From Burkholderiales bacterium (GTDB taxonomy: Bacteria; Pseudomonadota; Gammaproteobacteria; Burkholderiales; Burkholderiaceae_C): 16,476 nucleotides of DNA. The notes beneath the pieces are model-generated. The model ran no database searches. It saw only the letters and a program-made list of their open reading frames with translations, and was not told where the DNA came from. Positions 1 to 6,877 of the stretch are shown here, in pieces; position 1 is the first letter of the stretch, and each line of letters begins with the position of its first letter. A program made the position numbers and the translations under genes. The stretch covers positions 1 to 16,476 of the forward strand of contig JAGWTL010000023.1 in assembly GCA_028869035.1 (NCBI GenBank). Direction: 5' to 3'.

Positions 1-185
1 ACCAGGGGCACGACCGTGGTACGGTTGATCTCGGCCCGCTCCTGCAGCTCGGCATGGCGCACCACCTGCAGATAGACCAGGCGGAAGAGGAGGATCAGGA
101 AGCAGGCGAAGACCAGCAGCGAGACGACCAGCACCCGCGCACGGAAGCGGTGCAGGTCGGCTTCGACGTTGCGCAGTTCGGTCAT
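1..185 (-). CDS. mrdA: Penicillin-binding protein 2 (elongasome transpeptidase), N-terminal fragment
   Basis: Only the first 61 codons are inside the window; the gene runs off the left edge. The visible protein starts MTELRNVEADLHRFRARVLV, has one membrane-spanning segment (about residues 18-38, VLVVSLLVFACFLILLFRLVYL) and then the stretch ELQERAEINRTTVVPLV. That is the typical start of class B PBP2: a short cytoplasmic tail, a signal anchor, and the beginning of the periplasmic pedestal domain. PBP2 is the DD-transpeptidase that cross-links lateral-wall peptidoglycan together with RodA and the MreBCD scaffold. The start lies 13 bases after the mreD stop on the same strand, so it is probably the last visible gene of an mreB-mreC-mreD-mrdA operon; rodA would be expected further left. 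The catalytic domain is not in the window, so the identification rests on the N-terminus and the context. Confidence 0.88.
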   Translation of the reverse strand, partial: MTELRNVEADLHRFRARVLVVSLLVFACFLILLFRLVYLQVVRHAELQERAEINRTTVVPL

Positions 186-198
186 GACAGACTGTGCT

Positions 199-729
199 CT
201 ACAGGGGCCGGTTGGCGTCTGGATCGGGCGCGCGCCGCTGCGGCAGCAGCAACAGGAGGGAAGCCAGCGGCCACAGCAGCGCCTCGATCAACGGCGCCAG
301 CAGAAGGGCAAAACCGGGGAAATTGCCGCCCACCATCAGGCGCACGGCCAACGCCACCGCATGGGCTGCAATCAGCAGCGGCAGCACGTGCACTGCCTGC
401 GAGGCCAGCGTGAACCACAGCAGCCGGCGATGGATGGCGATGGCCAGGAAGTTCAGCACGGCATAGGCTAGGGCGTGCTGCCCGAGCACGCTGCCCTGGT
501 GCACGTCCATCAGCAGGCCGAACACGAAGGCCGCACCTATGCCGATGCGCTGCGGCTGGTGCACGCCCCAGAAGACCAGGGCCAACGCCAGCAGATCAGG
601 CGCCCAGGCGGCGCGCCCCCAGAGCGCGATATTAAACAGGAGGTTGAGGCCGAAGGCGCCAAAGAGGCTGCCCCAGATGAACAGGGGATTGGCCGGCAGG
701 AGCAGCTGCTGACCCGGACGCATGATCAT
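199..729 (-). CDS. mreD: Rod shape-determining protein MreD
   Basis: The protein is 176 residues, very hydrophobic, with about five membrane helices (for example NPLFIWGSLFGAFGLNLLF, LLALALVFWGV, IGIGAAFVFGLLMDV and a leucine-rich segment near the C-terminus). The motif GLLMDVHQGSVLGQHALAY is the conserved MreD signature, and the length is normal for the family. MreD is an inner-membrane partner of MreC in the elongasome. I chose the ATG at 729-727 because it overlaps the mreC stop codon in an ATGA arrangement, which points to translational coupling; an in-frame ATG two codons later (723-721) is possible. A longer reading frame continues upstream to 873, but that part is proline/arginine/glycine-rich and lies inside mreC in another frame, so it is not part of the protein. 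Confidence 0.93.
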   Translation of the reverse strand: MIMRPGQQLLLPANPLFIWGSLFGAFGLNLLFNIALWGRAAWAPDLLALALVFWGVHQPQRIGIGAAFVFGLLMDVHQGSVLGQHALAYAVLNFLAIAIHRRLLWFTLASQAVHVLPLLIAAHAVALAVRLMVGGNFPGFALLLAPLIEALLWPLASLLLLLPQRRAPDPDANRPL

Positions 730-1664
730 TTCTGCACCGCCTTGCCGCCATCTTTCCTGGCTGGTTTCGCGGCGGGCGCAGCCTTGTCCTGCGGACGCGG
801 CGGCTGCTGGCCCGCCAGACTGGGCAGAACCAGCACCTGCGTGGCGCCGGCCACGCGGGCTTGCGGCACGCAATAGATGAGGGCGAAGGGCAGTTCCACG
901 CGGCGCTCGACCTTCTCGACGCGCGCCACCGGCAGGCCCGGCGGGAACACGCCATCGATGCCGCTGGTGGTCAGGATGTCACCGGGCTGCACATCGGCAT
1001 TGCTGCCCATGTAGCGCAACTCCAGGGCCCCGCCATGCAGATTGGGATCGCCAAAGGCCACGGCGCGCACGCCGGTGCGGATGTTGAGCACGGGGATGGC
1101 CTGGTCGGCGTCGATCACCAGCGTCACTTCGCTCAGCGAGGGGTAGACCCGGGTCACCTGGCCCAGCACACCGGATTCGTCGAGCACCGGGGCGCCGGCG
1201 CTTACGCCATGGATCAGGCCCTTGTCGATGATGACCTTGTGGGCATAGGGATCGGCCGCGTCGTAGAGCACCTGCGCGGCCAGGCCCGGCGTGGGCATGC
1301 GCTGGCGCAGCTCCAGCAGCTGGCGCAGACGTTCGTTCTCCTGGGCCAGCTGGTCGTACTGCTGCACGCGCGGCGACTGCAGGCGCAATTGCTCGCGCAA
1401 GGCGGAGGCGTCGTCCTGCGCGCTGCGCAACGACTGCACCTGGCGAAAACCGTCACGGGCCCAGCTCACCGGCTGCAGCAGGGCCCACTGCACGGGATAA
1501 AGCACCGAGGCAATGGTCATGCGCACGGGCCCCGTCAACTGGAAGCGTGTGTCGGCCACCATGAGGAACAAGGCCATGGCGCTGAACAGCATGAGCTTGG
1601 ACAGAGCCGAAGCGCCCTGCCGGAAAAAGGGTGGGGGAGTTCTTTCCAGCGTACCGAAAGGCAT
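726..1664 (-). CDS. mreC: Rod shape-determining protein MreC
   Basis: The protein has 312 residues. It has a short cytoplasmic N-terminus, one membrane helix at about residues 22-40 (SKLMLFSAMALFLMVADTRF), and a coiled coil at about residues 75-118 that includes QLAQENERLRQLLELRQRM. The periplasmic beta-domain follows, with the family patterns KVIIDKGLIHGVSAGAPVLDESGVLGQV and GDILTTSGIDGVFPPGLPVARV. The last 25 or so residues (from about 288) are rich in Pro, Lys and Ala and probably disordered. MreC dimerises in the periplasm and links MreB filaments to PBP2/RodA. It starts 15 bases downstream of the mreB stop and overlaps mreD by 4 bases, so it is an internal operon gene. The order and sizes are those usual in betaproteobacteria, and nothing is out of line. 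Confidence 0.96.
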   Translation of the reverse strand: MPFGTLERTPPPFFRQGASALSKLMLFSAMALFLMVADTRFQLTGPVRMTIASVLYPVQWALLQPVSWARDGFRQVQSLRSAQDDASALREQLRLQSPRVQQYDQLAQENERLRQLLELRQRMPTPGLAAQVLYDAADPYAHKVIIDKGLIHGVSAGAPVLDESGVLGQVTRVYPSLSEVTLVIDADQAIPVLNIRTGVRAVAFGDPNLHGGALELRYMGSNADVQPGDILTTSGIDGVFPPGLPVARVEKVERRVELPFALIYCVPQARVAGATQVLVLPSLAGQQPPRPQDKAAPAAKPARKDGGKAVQK

Positions 1665-1679
1665 CGCTGTACCTGCCGC

Positions 1680-2723
1680 TTATTCGTTCGTGAAGATGGC
1701 GCCCAGACGGTCCATGCGTTCGAGTGCGATGCCGCAGCCGCGCACCACACAGGTCAGCGGGTCCTCGGCCACCAGCACCGGCAGACCGGTCTCCTCGGAC
1801 AGCAGGCGGTCCAGGTCGCGCAGCAGGGCGCCACCACCGGTCAGCATCATGCCGCGGTCGGCAATGTCGGCGCCGAGTTCGGGCGGGGTCTGCTCCAGCG
1901 CGTTCTTCACGGCCGAGACGATGTTGTTGAGCGGGTCGGTCAGCGCTTCCAGGATCTCGTTGCTGGAGATCGTGAAGCTGCGCGGCACGCCTTCGGACAG
2001 GTTTCGACCGCGCACCTCCATCTCGCGCACCTCGCTGCCGGGGAAGGCCGAGCCGATGTTCTTCTTGATCGATTCTGCCGTGGGCTCGCCGATCAGCATG
2101 CCGTAGTTACGGCGGATGTAGTTGATGATGGCCTCGTCGAACTTGTCGCCGCCGACGCGCACCGAACCCTTGTAGACCATGCCGCCGAGCGAGATCACGC
2201 CGACCTCGGTGGTGCCGCCGCCGATGTCCACGACCATGGAGCCGGAGGCTTCCGACACCGGCAGGCCCGAGCCGATGGCCGCGGCCATGGGTTCCTCGAT
2301 CAGGTAGACATCGCTGGCGCCGGCGCCCAGGGCCGACTCGCGGATGGCGCGGCGCTCGACCTGGGTCGAGCCGCAGGGCACGCAGATGATGATGCGCGGG
2401 CTGGGCTTGAACACGCCGCGCGGGTGGACCATCTTGATGAACTGCTTGAGCATCTGCTCGGTGACGGTGAAGTCGGCGATCACACCATCCTTCATGGGGC
2501 GGATGGCCTCGATGTTGCCGGGCACCTTGCCCAGCATGGCCTTGGCCTCGTGGCCCACGGCCTGGATGGTCTTCTTGCCCTGCGGGCCGCCTTCGTGGCG
2601 GATCGCCACCACCGAGGGCTCGTCCAGGACGATGCCGCGGTCGCGCACGTAAATCAGGGTGTTGGCCGTGCCCAGGTCGATGGCCAGGTCAGTGGAGAAA
2701 TACTGACGGAAAGCTCCAAACAT
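1680..2723 (-). CDS. mreB: Actin-like cell shape protein MreB
   Basis: The protein has 347 residues, the standard MreB length. The actin/Hsp70 ATPase motifs are visible: phosphate-1 loop DLGTANTLIYV (about 16-26), phosphate-2 loop DIGGGTTEVGVISLGG (about 166-181) and the adenosine-site motif TGGGALL (about 295-301). The early MFGAFRQYFSTDLAIDLGTAN region fits the N-terminal amphipathic membrane anchor found in Gram-negative MreB. MreB forms membrane-bound filaments that organise lateral-wall synthesis. I placed the start at the ATG at 2723-2721 because the protein matches the family from there and a Shine-Dalgarno-like GAGGAA (minus strand, about 2730-2735) lies at good spacing; a further 31 codons upstream are open but look non-coding. 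It is the first gene of the minus-strand operon and is transcribed divergently from gatC. Confidence 0.98.
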   Translation of the reverse strand: MFGAFRQYFSTDLAIDLGTANTLIYVRDRGIVLDEPSVVAIRHEGGPQGKKTIQAVGHEAKAMLGKVPGNIEAIRPMKDGVIADFTVTEQMLKQFIKMVHPRGVFKPSPRIIICVPCGSTQVERRAIRESALGAGASDVYLIEEPMAAAIGSGLPVSEASGSMVVDIGGGTTEVGVISLGGMVYKGSVRVGGDKFDEAIINYIRRNYGMLIGEPTAESIKKNIGSAFPGSEVREMEVRGRNLSEGVPRSFTISSNEILEALTDPLNNIVSAVKNALEQTPPELGADIADRGMMLTGGGALLRDLDRLLSEETGLPVLVAEDPLTCVVRGCGIALERMDRLGAIFTNE

Positions 2724-2950
2724 TACTCGTTCCTCTCTGGGGGCACGGCCGAGCTTCGCTCGCCCGTCGCCCGGTGCGCACATCGCGCGGTGGTGATTCG
2801 GTACGCAGCGCCGCAATACCTGTGGACAGGAAAGGGCGCCACCGGGGAAGGACTTCCCAAAGGCGGGATAATACCCTATCCCCTGTGTATAACCCGCTGT
2901 TCCGGGGCCCCTCGGCCCCCGGGCTTACACCCGGTTTCAACCTGCCTGCC
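2724..2950. promoter_or_regulatory. Divergent leader between mreB and gatC with candidate promoter and hairpins
   Basis: This 227-base stretch has no gene and must carry the promoters of both operons. Towards gatC there is a perfect 6-base inverted repeat GGGATA-N6-TATCCC (2865-2882), followed at once by the -10-like TATAAC (2888-2893); I see no good -35 at 17 bases. Further down, CCGGGGCC (2902-2909) can pair with GGCCCCCGG (2914-2922, one bulge). The overlapping CCGGG-CTTACA-CCCGG (2919-2934) can form a competing hairpin followed by TTTC. On the mreB side, apart from the ribosome-binding site (about 2730-2735), I see only the small palindrome GTGCGCAC (2774-2781). The dyads are seen in the sequence; regulatory roles are inferred. 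Confidence 0.4.
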
Positions 2951-3256
2951 ATGTCCCTGACCCCTGCAGACATCTCGCGCATCGCCAATCTGGCCCGCCT
3001 CGAGCTCCACCCGGCCGAAAGCGAACGCATGCGCCTGCGCATCAACAGCTTCTTCGACATCGTCGAGCAGATGCGCGCTGTCGACACCACCGGCATCGAA
3101 CCCCTGTCCCATCCCACCATGGCTGCGGTCACCGGCGTGGCCGCGCTGCGCCTGCGCGAGGACGTGGCCAGCGAGCCCAACCAGCGCGAGGCCAACCAGC
3201 GCAGCGCCCCCGCCGTCGAGCGCGGGCTCTTTCTCGTGCCCAAGGTGATTGAGTGA
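2951..3256 (+). CDS. gatC: Asp-tRNA(Asn)/Glu-tRNA(Gln) amidotransferase subunit C
   Basis: The protein has 101 residues, normal for GatC. It starts MSLTPADISRIANLARLEL, the usual N-terminal helix, and has the conserved middle and end HPTMAAVTGVAALRLREDV and ERGLFLVPKVIE. GatC is the small belt-like subunit that wraps around and stabilises the GatA-GatB interface in the heterotrimer that converts mischarged Glu-tRNA(Gln) or Asp-tRNA(Asn) to the amidated form. The frame is open upstream to 2774, but only the part from the ATG at 2951 matches the family and the upstream part contains GC-rich hairpins. No strong Shine-Dalgarno sequence precedes this ATG. The stop codon overlaps the gatA start by one base, so it is the first gene of a coupled gatCAB operon. 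Confidence 0.95.
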   Translation: MSLTPADISRIANLARLELHPAESERMRLRINSFFDIVEQMRAVDTTGIEPLSHPTMAAVTGVAALRLREDVASEPNQREANQRSAPAVERGLFLVPKVIE

Positions 3257-4743
3257 TGCCCGAACTGCACCAACTGTCCGTGGCCGAGCTGGCCCTCCAT
3301 CTGCGCGAGAAAAAGGTTTCCGCCGTCGAGACCGCGCAGCATTTCCTCGCGCGCATGCGCGCCCATCAGGACCTCGCGGCCTTCCTGGCCGTGGATGAAG
3401 AAGCCACCCTGACCCAGGCCCGCGCGGCCGACGCAGCGATTGCCGCCGGCAGCGCCGGTGCGCTGGCCGGTGTGCCCATCGCGCACAAGGACATCTTTGT
3501 CACCAAGGATTTCGCCTCGACCGCCGGCTCGAAGATCCTGGCCGGCTACCGTTCGCCTTTCGACGCCACCGTAGTACGCCGACTGGCCGACGCCGGTATG
3601 GTGACGCTGGGCAAGCTGAGTTGCGACGAGTTCGCCATGGGCTCGGCCAACGAAAGCGTGGCCGTGCCGGCCGTTGGTCACAAGGTGCCATCACCTGTGC
3701 GCAATCCTTGGGACCCGAGCTGCATTGCCGGTGGCTCGTCCGGCGGCAGCGCCGCCGCCGTGGCCGCGCGCCTGGCCCCCGCAGCCAGCGGCACCGACAC
3801 CGGTGGCTCGATCCGCCAGCCCGCGTCGTTTTGCGGCATCACCGGCATCAAGCCCACCTATGGCCGCGCCAGCCGCTACGGCATGATCGCCTACGCCTCC
3901 AGCCTGGACCAGGCCGGCCCCATGGCACGCTCTGCCTCCGACTGCGCCCTGCTGCTCTCGGCCCTCTGCGGCCCGGACCCGGACCGCGACTCGACCTCGC
4001 TGGACGTGCCCGCGCAGGATTACAGCCGCGGCCTGAACGACAAGCTCGATGGCCTGCGCATCGGCCTCCCCAGGGAGTTTTTCGGCCCCGGCCTGGCCGC
4101 CGACGTGCGCGCGGCCATTGACGCGGCACTCAAGGAATACGAGAAGCTCGGAGCAAAACTCGTCGAGATCTCGCTGCCGCGTACCGAACTCGCGATCCCG
4201 GTCTACTACATCATCGCCCCGGCCGAGGCCAGCTCCAACCTCTCGCGCTTCGACGGCGTGAAGTTCGGCCACCGGGCGAAGGACTACACCGACCTGCTTG
4301 AGATGTACAAGAAGACCCGCGCCGAAGGTTTCGGCGACGAGGTCAAGCGCCGCATCATGGTGGGCACCTATGTGCTGAGCCACGGTTACTACGACGCCTA
4401 CTACCTGCAGGCGCAAAAGATACGCCGCCTGATCGCCGACGATTTCCAGCAGGCCTTCAAGCAGTGCGACGTGATCGCCGGCCCGGTGGCGCCCACCGTG
4501 GCCTGGGCCCTGGGCGACAAGACCGACGATCCGGTCGCCGCCTACCTGGCCGACATCTACACCCTGCCCGCCTCGCTGGCCGGCCTGCCCGGCATGAGTG
4601 TGCCCGCCGGTTTTGGAGCAGGCAACATGCCCGTGGGCCTGCAGCTGATCGGTAACTATCTGCAAGAAGGCAAGCTGCTCAACGCCGCCCACCGCTACCA
4701 GCAGGCCACCGACTTCCACCTCCGCACCCCGGAGGGCTTTTGA
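3256..4743 (+). CDS. gatA: Asp-tRNA(Asn)/Glu-tRNA(Gln) amidotransferase subunit A (amidase)
   Basis: The protein has 495 residues and is a complete amidase-signature enzyme. The catalytic Ser-cisSer-Lys triad is visible: Lys78 in VPIAHKDIFVT, the cis-serine Ser161 in GGSSGGSAAAVAA, and the nucleophile Ser185 in DTGGSIRQPASFCG. GatA releases ammonia from glutamine, which is channelled to GatB. I chose the ATG at 3256 because it overlaps the gatC stop (TGATG) and has AAGGTGA seven bases upstream; a GTG one codon earlier (3253) is possible. Between the substrate loop (MGSANES) and NPWDPSCIAGG there are several more residues (about 135-149) than in the GatA proteins I remember, which I take to be a lineage-specific loop. 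gatB starts directly after, with one base between. Confidence 0.97.
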   Translation: MPELHQLSVAELALHLREKKVSAVETAQHFLARMRAHQDLAAFLAVDEEATLTQARAADAAIAAGSAGALAGVPIAHKDIFVTKDFASTAGSKILAGYRSPFDATVVRRLADAGMVTLGKLSCDEFAMGSANESVAVPAVGHKVPSPVRNPWDPSCIAGGSSGGSAAAVAARLAPAASGTDTGGSIRQPASFCGITGIKPTYGRASRYGMIAYASSLDQAGPMARSASDCALLLSALCGPDPDRDSTSLDVPAQDYSRGLNDKLDGLRIGLPREFFGPGLAADVRAAIDAALKEYEKLGAKLVEISLPRTELAIPVYYIIAPAEASSNLSRFDGVKFGHRAKDYTDLLEMYKKTRAEGFGDEVKRRIMVGTYVLSHGYYDAYYLQAQKIRRLIADDFQQAFKQCDVIAGPVAPTVAWALGDKTDDPVAAYLADIYTLPASLAGLPGMSVPAGFGAGNMPVGLQLIGNYLQEGKLLNAAHRYQQATDFHLRTPEGF

Positions 4744-4744
4744 G

Positions 4745-6220
4745 ATGACCGCCAAACTCGTTCAAGGCTACGAAGTCGTGATCGGCTTCGAGACACACGC
4801 CCAACTCTCCACCCAGAGCAAGATCTTCAGCCGAGCGCCCACGGCCTTCGGCGCCGAACCCAACACCCAGGCATGCGCCGTGGACCTGGCGCTGCCGGGC
4901 ACGCTGCCGGTCATGAACCGCGGCGCGGTCGAGCGCGCCATCCGCTTCGGTCTGGCCATCGGCTCGCACATCGCGCCGCGCAGCATCTTTGCGCGCAAGA
5001 ACTACTTCTACCCCGACCTGCCCAAGGGCTACCAGATCAGCCAGTTCGAGATCCCGGTGGTGCAGGGTGGCGAAATCAGCTTTTACCTCGGCCCGTCGAC
5101 AGGCTCAGGGCAGGCTCAAGAGAAGAAGACCGTGCGCCTGGTGCGCGCCCACCTCGAGGAGGACGCAGGCAAATCGCTGCACGAGGACTTCATCGGCCAA
5201 TCAGGCATCGACCTGAACCGCTCGGGCACCCCGCTGCTGGAGATCGTGACCGAGCCCGACATGCGCTCCAGCGAAGAGGCCGTGGCCTACGCCAGGGAGC
5301 TGCACAAGATCGTCACCTGGATCGGCATCTGCGACGGCAATATGCAGGAGGGCAGCTTCCGCTGCGACGCCAACGTCTCGGTACGCAAGCCCGGCCAGCC
5401 CCTGGGCACCCGCCGCGAGATCAAGAACCTGAACAGCTTCAAGTTCATGCAGCAGGCCATCGACTACGAGGTGCGCTGGCAGATCGAGCAGATAGAGGAC
5501 GGCCACGCCATCCAGCAGGCCACCGTGCTCTTCGACCCCGAAACGGGCGAAACCCGCGCCATGCGCACCAAGGAGGACGCGGCCGACTACCGTTACTTCC
5601 CCGACCCGGACCTGCCGCCGCTGGTGATCGCGTCTGAATGGATCGAGCGTGTGCGCAGCGAACTGCCTGAGCTGCCGCGCGCAGCTGCTGAGCGTTTTGT
5701 GCGCGACTTTGGATTGTCGGAATACGACGCGTCCATGATGACTCAGAGCAAATCAACCATGATTTACTTCCAAGAAGTCATCCATCAAAACCCGCCTGTG
5801 CAGCCCAAAATCGCCGCAAACTGGATCATGGGTGAGGTTTCGCGCCGCCTGAACGCGCAGGATATTGTCATCGAGCAATCTCCTGTTAGCCCCGCTCAAC
5901 TTGCCACCCTGATCGGACGCATCGCAAGCGGCATCATCTCCAATAACGCTGCCAGGCAGGTCTTTGATGCGTTGTGGAACGGCGAAGACCATGACATCGA
6001 CACCCTCATCGAGGCCAAAGGCCTCAAGCAAATGAACGACTCCGGCGCGCTGGAAAAGATTATCGACGAGGTGATCGCCGCCAACGCCGACAACGTGGCG
6101 CAGTTCAGAGCCGGCAAGGACAAGGCTTTCAACGCCCTTGTCGGCCAGATCATGAAAGCCAGCAAGGGCAAGGCCAATCCGCAGCAGGTCAACGACCTGT
6201 TGCGCAGCAAGCTGGCTTGA
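4745..6220 (+). CDS. gatB: Asp-tRNA(Asn)/Glu-tRNA(Gln) amidotransferase subunit B
   Basis: The protein has 491 residues. The N-terminal GatB cradle domain (about 1-295) has GYEVVIGFETHAQL, YFYPDLPKGYQISQFEIPV, RAHLEEDAGKSLHED, GTPLLEIVTEPDM, GNMQEGSFRCDANVSVR and DYRYFPDPDLPPL. The C-terminal helical and YqeY-like tRNA-binding part (about 300-491) ends with SGALEKIIDEVIAANADNVAQFRAGKDKAFNALVGQIMK. GatB phosphorylates the misacylated tRNA end and accepts ammonia from GatA. A GGAGGG stretch lies upstream of the ATG at 4745. Two oddities: a short insertion (about residues 116-126) encoded by repeat-like DNA, and a stretch at about residues 313-426 whose third codon positions are clearly less GC-rich than the rest. 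All conserved blocks remain, so I expect it to be functional. Confidence 0.97.
   Translation: MTAKLVQGYEVVIGFETHAQLSTQSKIFSRAPTAFGAEPNTQACAVDLALPGTLPVMNRGAVERAIRFGLAIGSHIAPRSIFARKNYFYPDLPKGYQISQFEIPVVQGGEISFYLGPSTGSGQAQEKKTVRLVRAHLEEDAGKSLHEDFIGQSGIDLNRSGTPLLEIVTEPDMRSSEEAVAYARELHKIVTWIGICDGNMQEGSFRCDANVSVRKPGQPLGTRREIKNLNSFKFMQQAIDYEVRWQIEQIEDGHAIQQATVLFDPETGETRAMRTKEDAADYRYFPDPDLPPLVIASEWIERVRSELPELPRAAAERFVRDFGLSEYDASMMTQSKSTMIYFQEVIHQNPPVQPKIAANWIMGEVSRRLNAQDIVIEQSPVSPAQLATLIGRIASGIISNNAARQVFDALWNGEDHDIDTLIEAKGLKQMNDSGALEKIIDEVIAANADNVAQFRAGKDKAFNALVGQIMKASKGKANPQQVNDLLRSKLA
5092..5118 (+). repeat. Short GC-rich repeat-like insertion inside gatB
   Basis: This 27-base stretch contains TCGACAGGCTCAGGGC, which matches from memory a short dispersed repeat (core TCGACAGGCTCAGGGCGAACGG) frequent in intergenic regions of Comamonadaceae and some other proteobacteria. 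It also holds the direct repeat CAGGCTCA twice (5100-5107 and 5111-5118, 11 bases apart). It lies in frame in gatB and encodes roughly GPSTGSGQAQ between the conserved FYL strand and KKTVRLVRAHLEEDAG, a surface loop where other GatB proteins are shorter. I see no second copy in this window. The sequence is directly seen; its origin as a mobile repeat is an inference. Confidence 0.5.
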
Positions 6221-6226
6221 GTCTCT

Positions 6227-6877
6227 TCAGTTCACCGGCGCGGCGACCTGAGCCCAGAGCTGCTGCAGGCGCACCAGCTCCTCGTCGAAACGGGAATTCA
6301 CACGCCCCATTTCGGCCTCCTGGTCGGCGATGAAACGCTCCTGCACGGCCATGCTCCTCTCGTTTTCCTCCACGAGCCGCCGCAGCGAAGGTGGAACCTT
6401 GCTCGGGTCCTTGGCGTAGAACTCCAACTCGGTGTCCAGCTCCTTGCGCTGGCGCTGCAGTTCCCGGACGCGGTTCATGGCGGCCTGGCGCACCACGCTG
6501 ATCTGGGTCAGGGCTTCGGAGCGCTCCTTGTCATGCACGGAACGGCTGGGATAACGCACCAGCAGGGCGCGCTCGCGCCGTTTTTCCTCAGCCTGGCGCG
6601 CCTGCTCCTCGGCTTCACGGCGTTTTCTGGCCTCCAGCGCGGCGCGCTCGGACCCAGTCAGGGTGGGGGGAATGATGGCGCGCACCGTGCCACTGGGGTT
6701 GAGCAGCCTTTGCTCGCGGTCGGCGCATTCACTGATGGGGCGGTCGGAGGTGAGCTTGCGCCCCTTGGCATCGACGCAACTGTAAATGCCGCCTTCGACG
6801 CTGGCCTGCGCGTACGCCTGCAGCGCGCCGCCCGCGAGCAGCATGCCCACCGCCACCATCCCTGCCCATCGCTTCAT
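6227..6877 (-). CDS. Secreted DUF4124-like protein with coiled coil
   Basis: The protein has 216 residues and no assigned function. A signal peptide is clear (MKRWAGMVAVGMLLAGGALQAYAQA), so it is exported, probably to the periplasm. The mature N-terminus, GGIYSCVDAKGRKLTSDRPISEC, resembles the DUF4124 fold: a short beta-rich unit with 'Y-x-C-x-D-x-x-G-x' and a second cysteine (Cys34 and Cys51), which may form a disulfide. The rest is charged and helical. Residues about 75-108 are rich in Arg, Glu and Ala, and about 120-210 form a probable coiled coil (RVRELQRQRKELDTELEF...). Its ATG overlaps the pyrE stop by 4 bases (ATGA), so it is translationally coupled to pyrE, although nothing links it to pyrimidine synthesis. 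It ends 6 bases from the convergent gatB stop. Confidence 0.85.
   Translation of the reverse strand: MKRWAGMVAVGMLLAGGALQAYAQASVEGGIYSCVDAKGRKLTSDRPISECADREQRLLNPSGTVRAIIPPTLTGSERAALEARKRREAEEQARQAEEKRRERALLVRYPSRSVHDKERSEALTQISVVRQAAMNRVRELQRQRKELDTELEFYAKDPSKVPPSLRRLVEENERSMAVQERFIADQEAEMGRVNSRFDEELVRLQQLWAQVAAPVN

Noticed and set aside
54..876. Plus-strand frames over mrdA and mreD
   Set aside because: Antisense to mrdA, mreD and the end of mreC; composition is Gln/Arg/Ala-rich without motifs.
861..2960. A 699-codon plus-strand open frame across mreC, mreB and the gatC leader
   Set aside because: It is antisense to two unmistakable genes and reads as a His/Gly/Ala/Val-rich low-complexity protein with no recognisable motif, as expected from GC-rich codon bias on the opposite strand.
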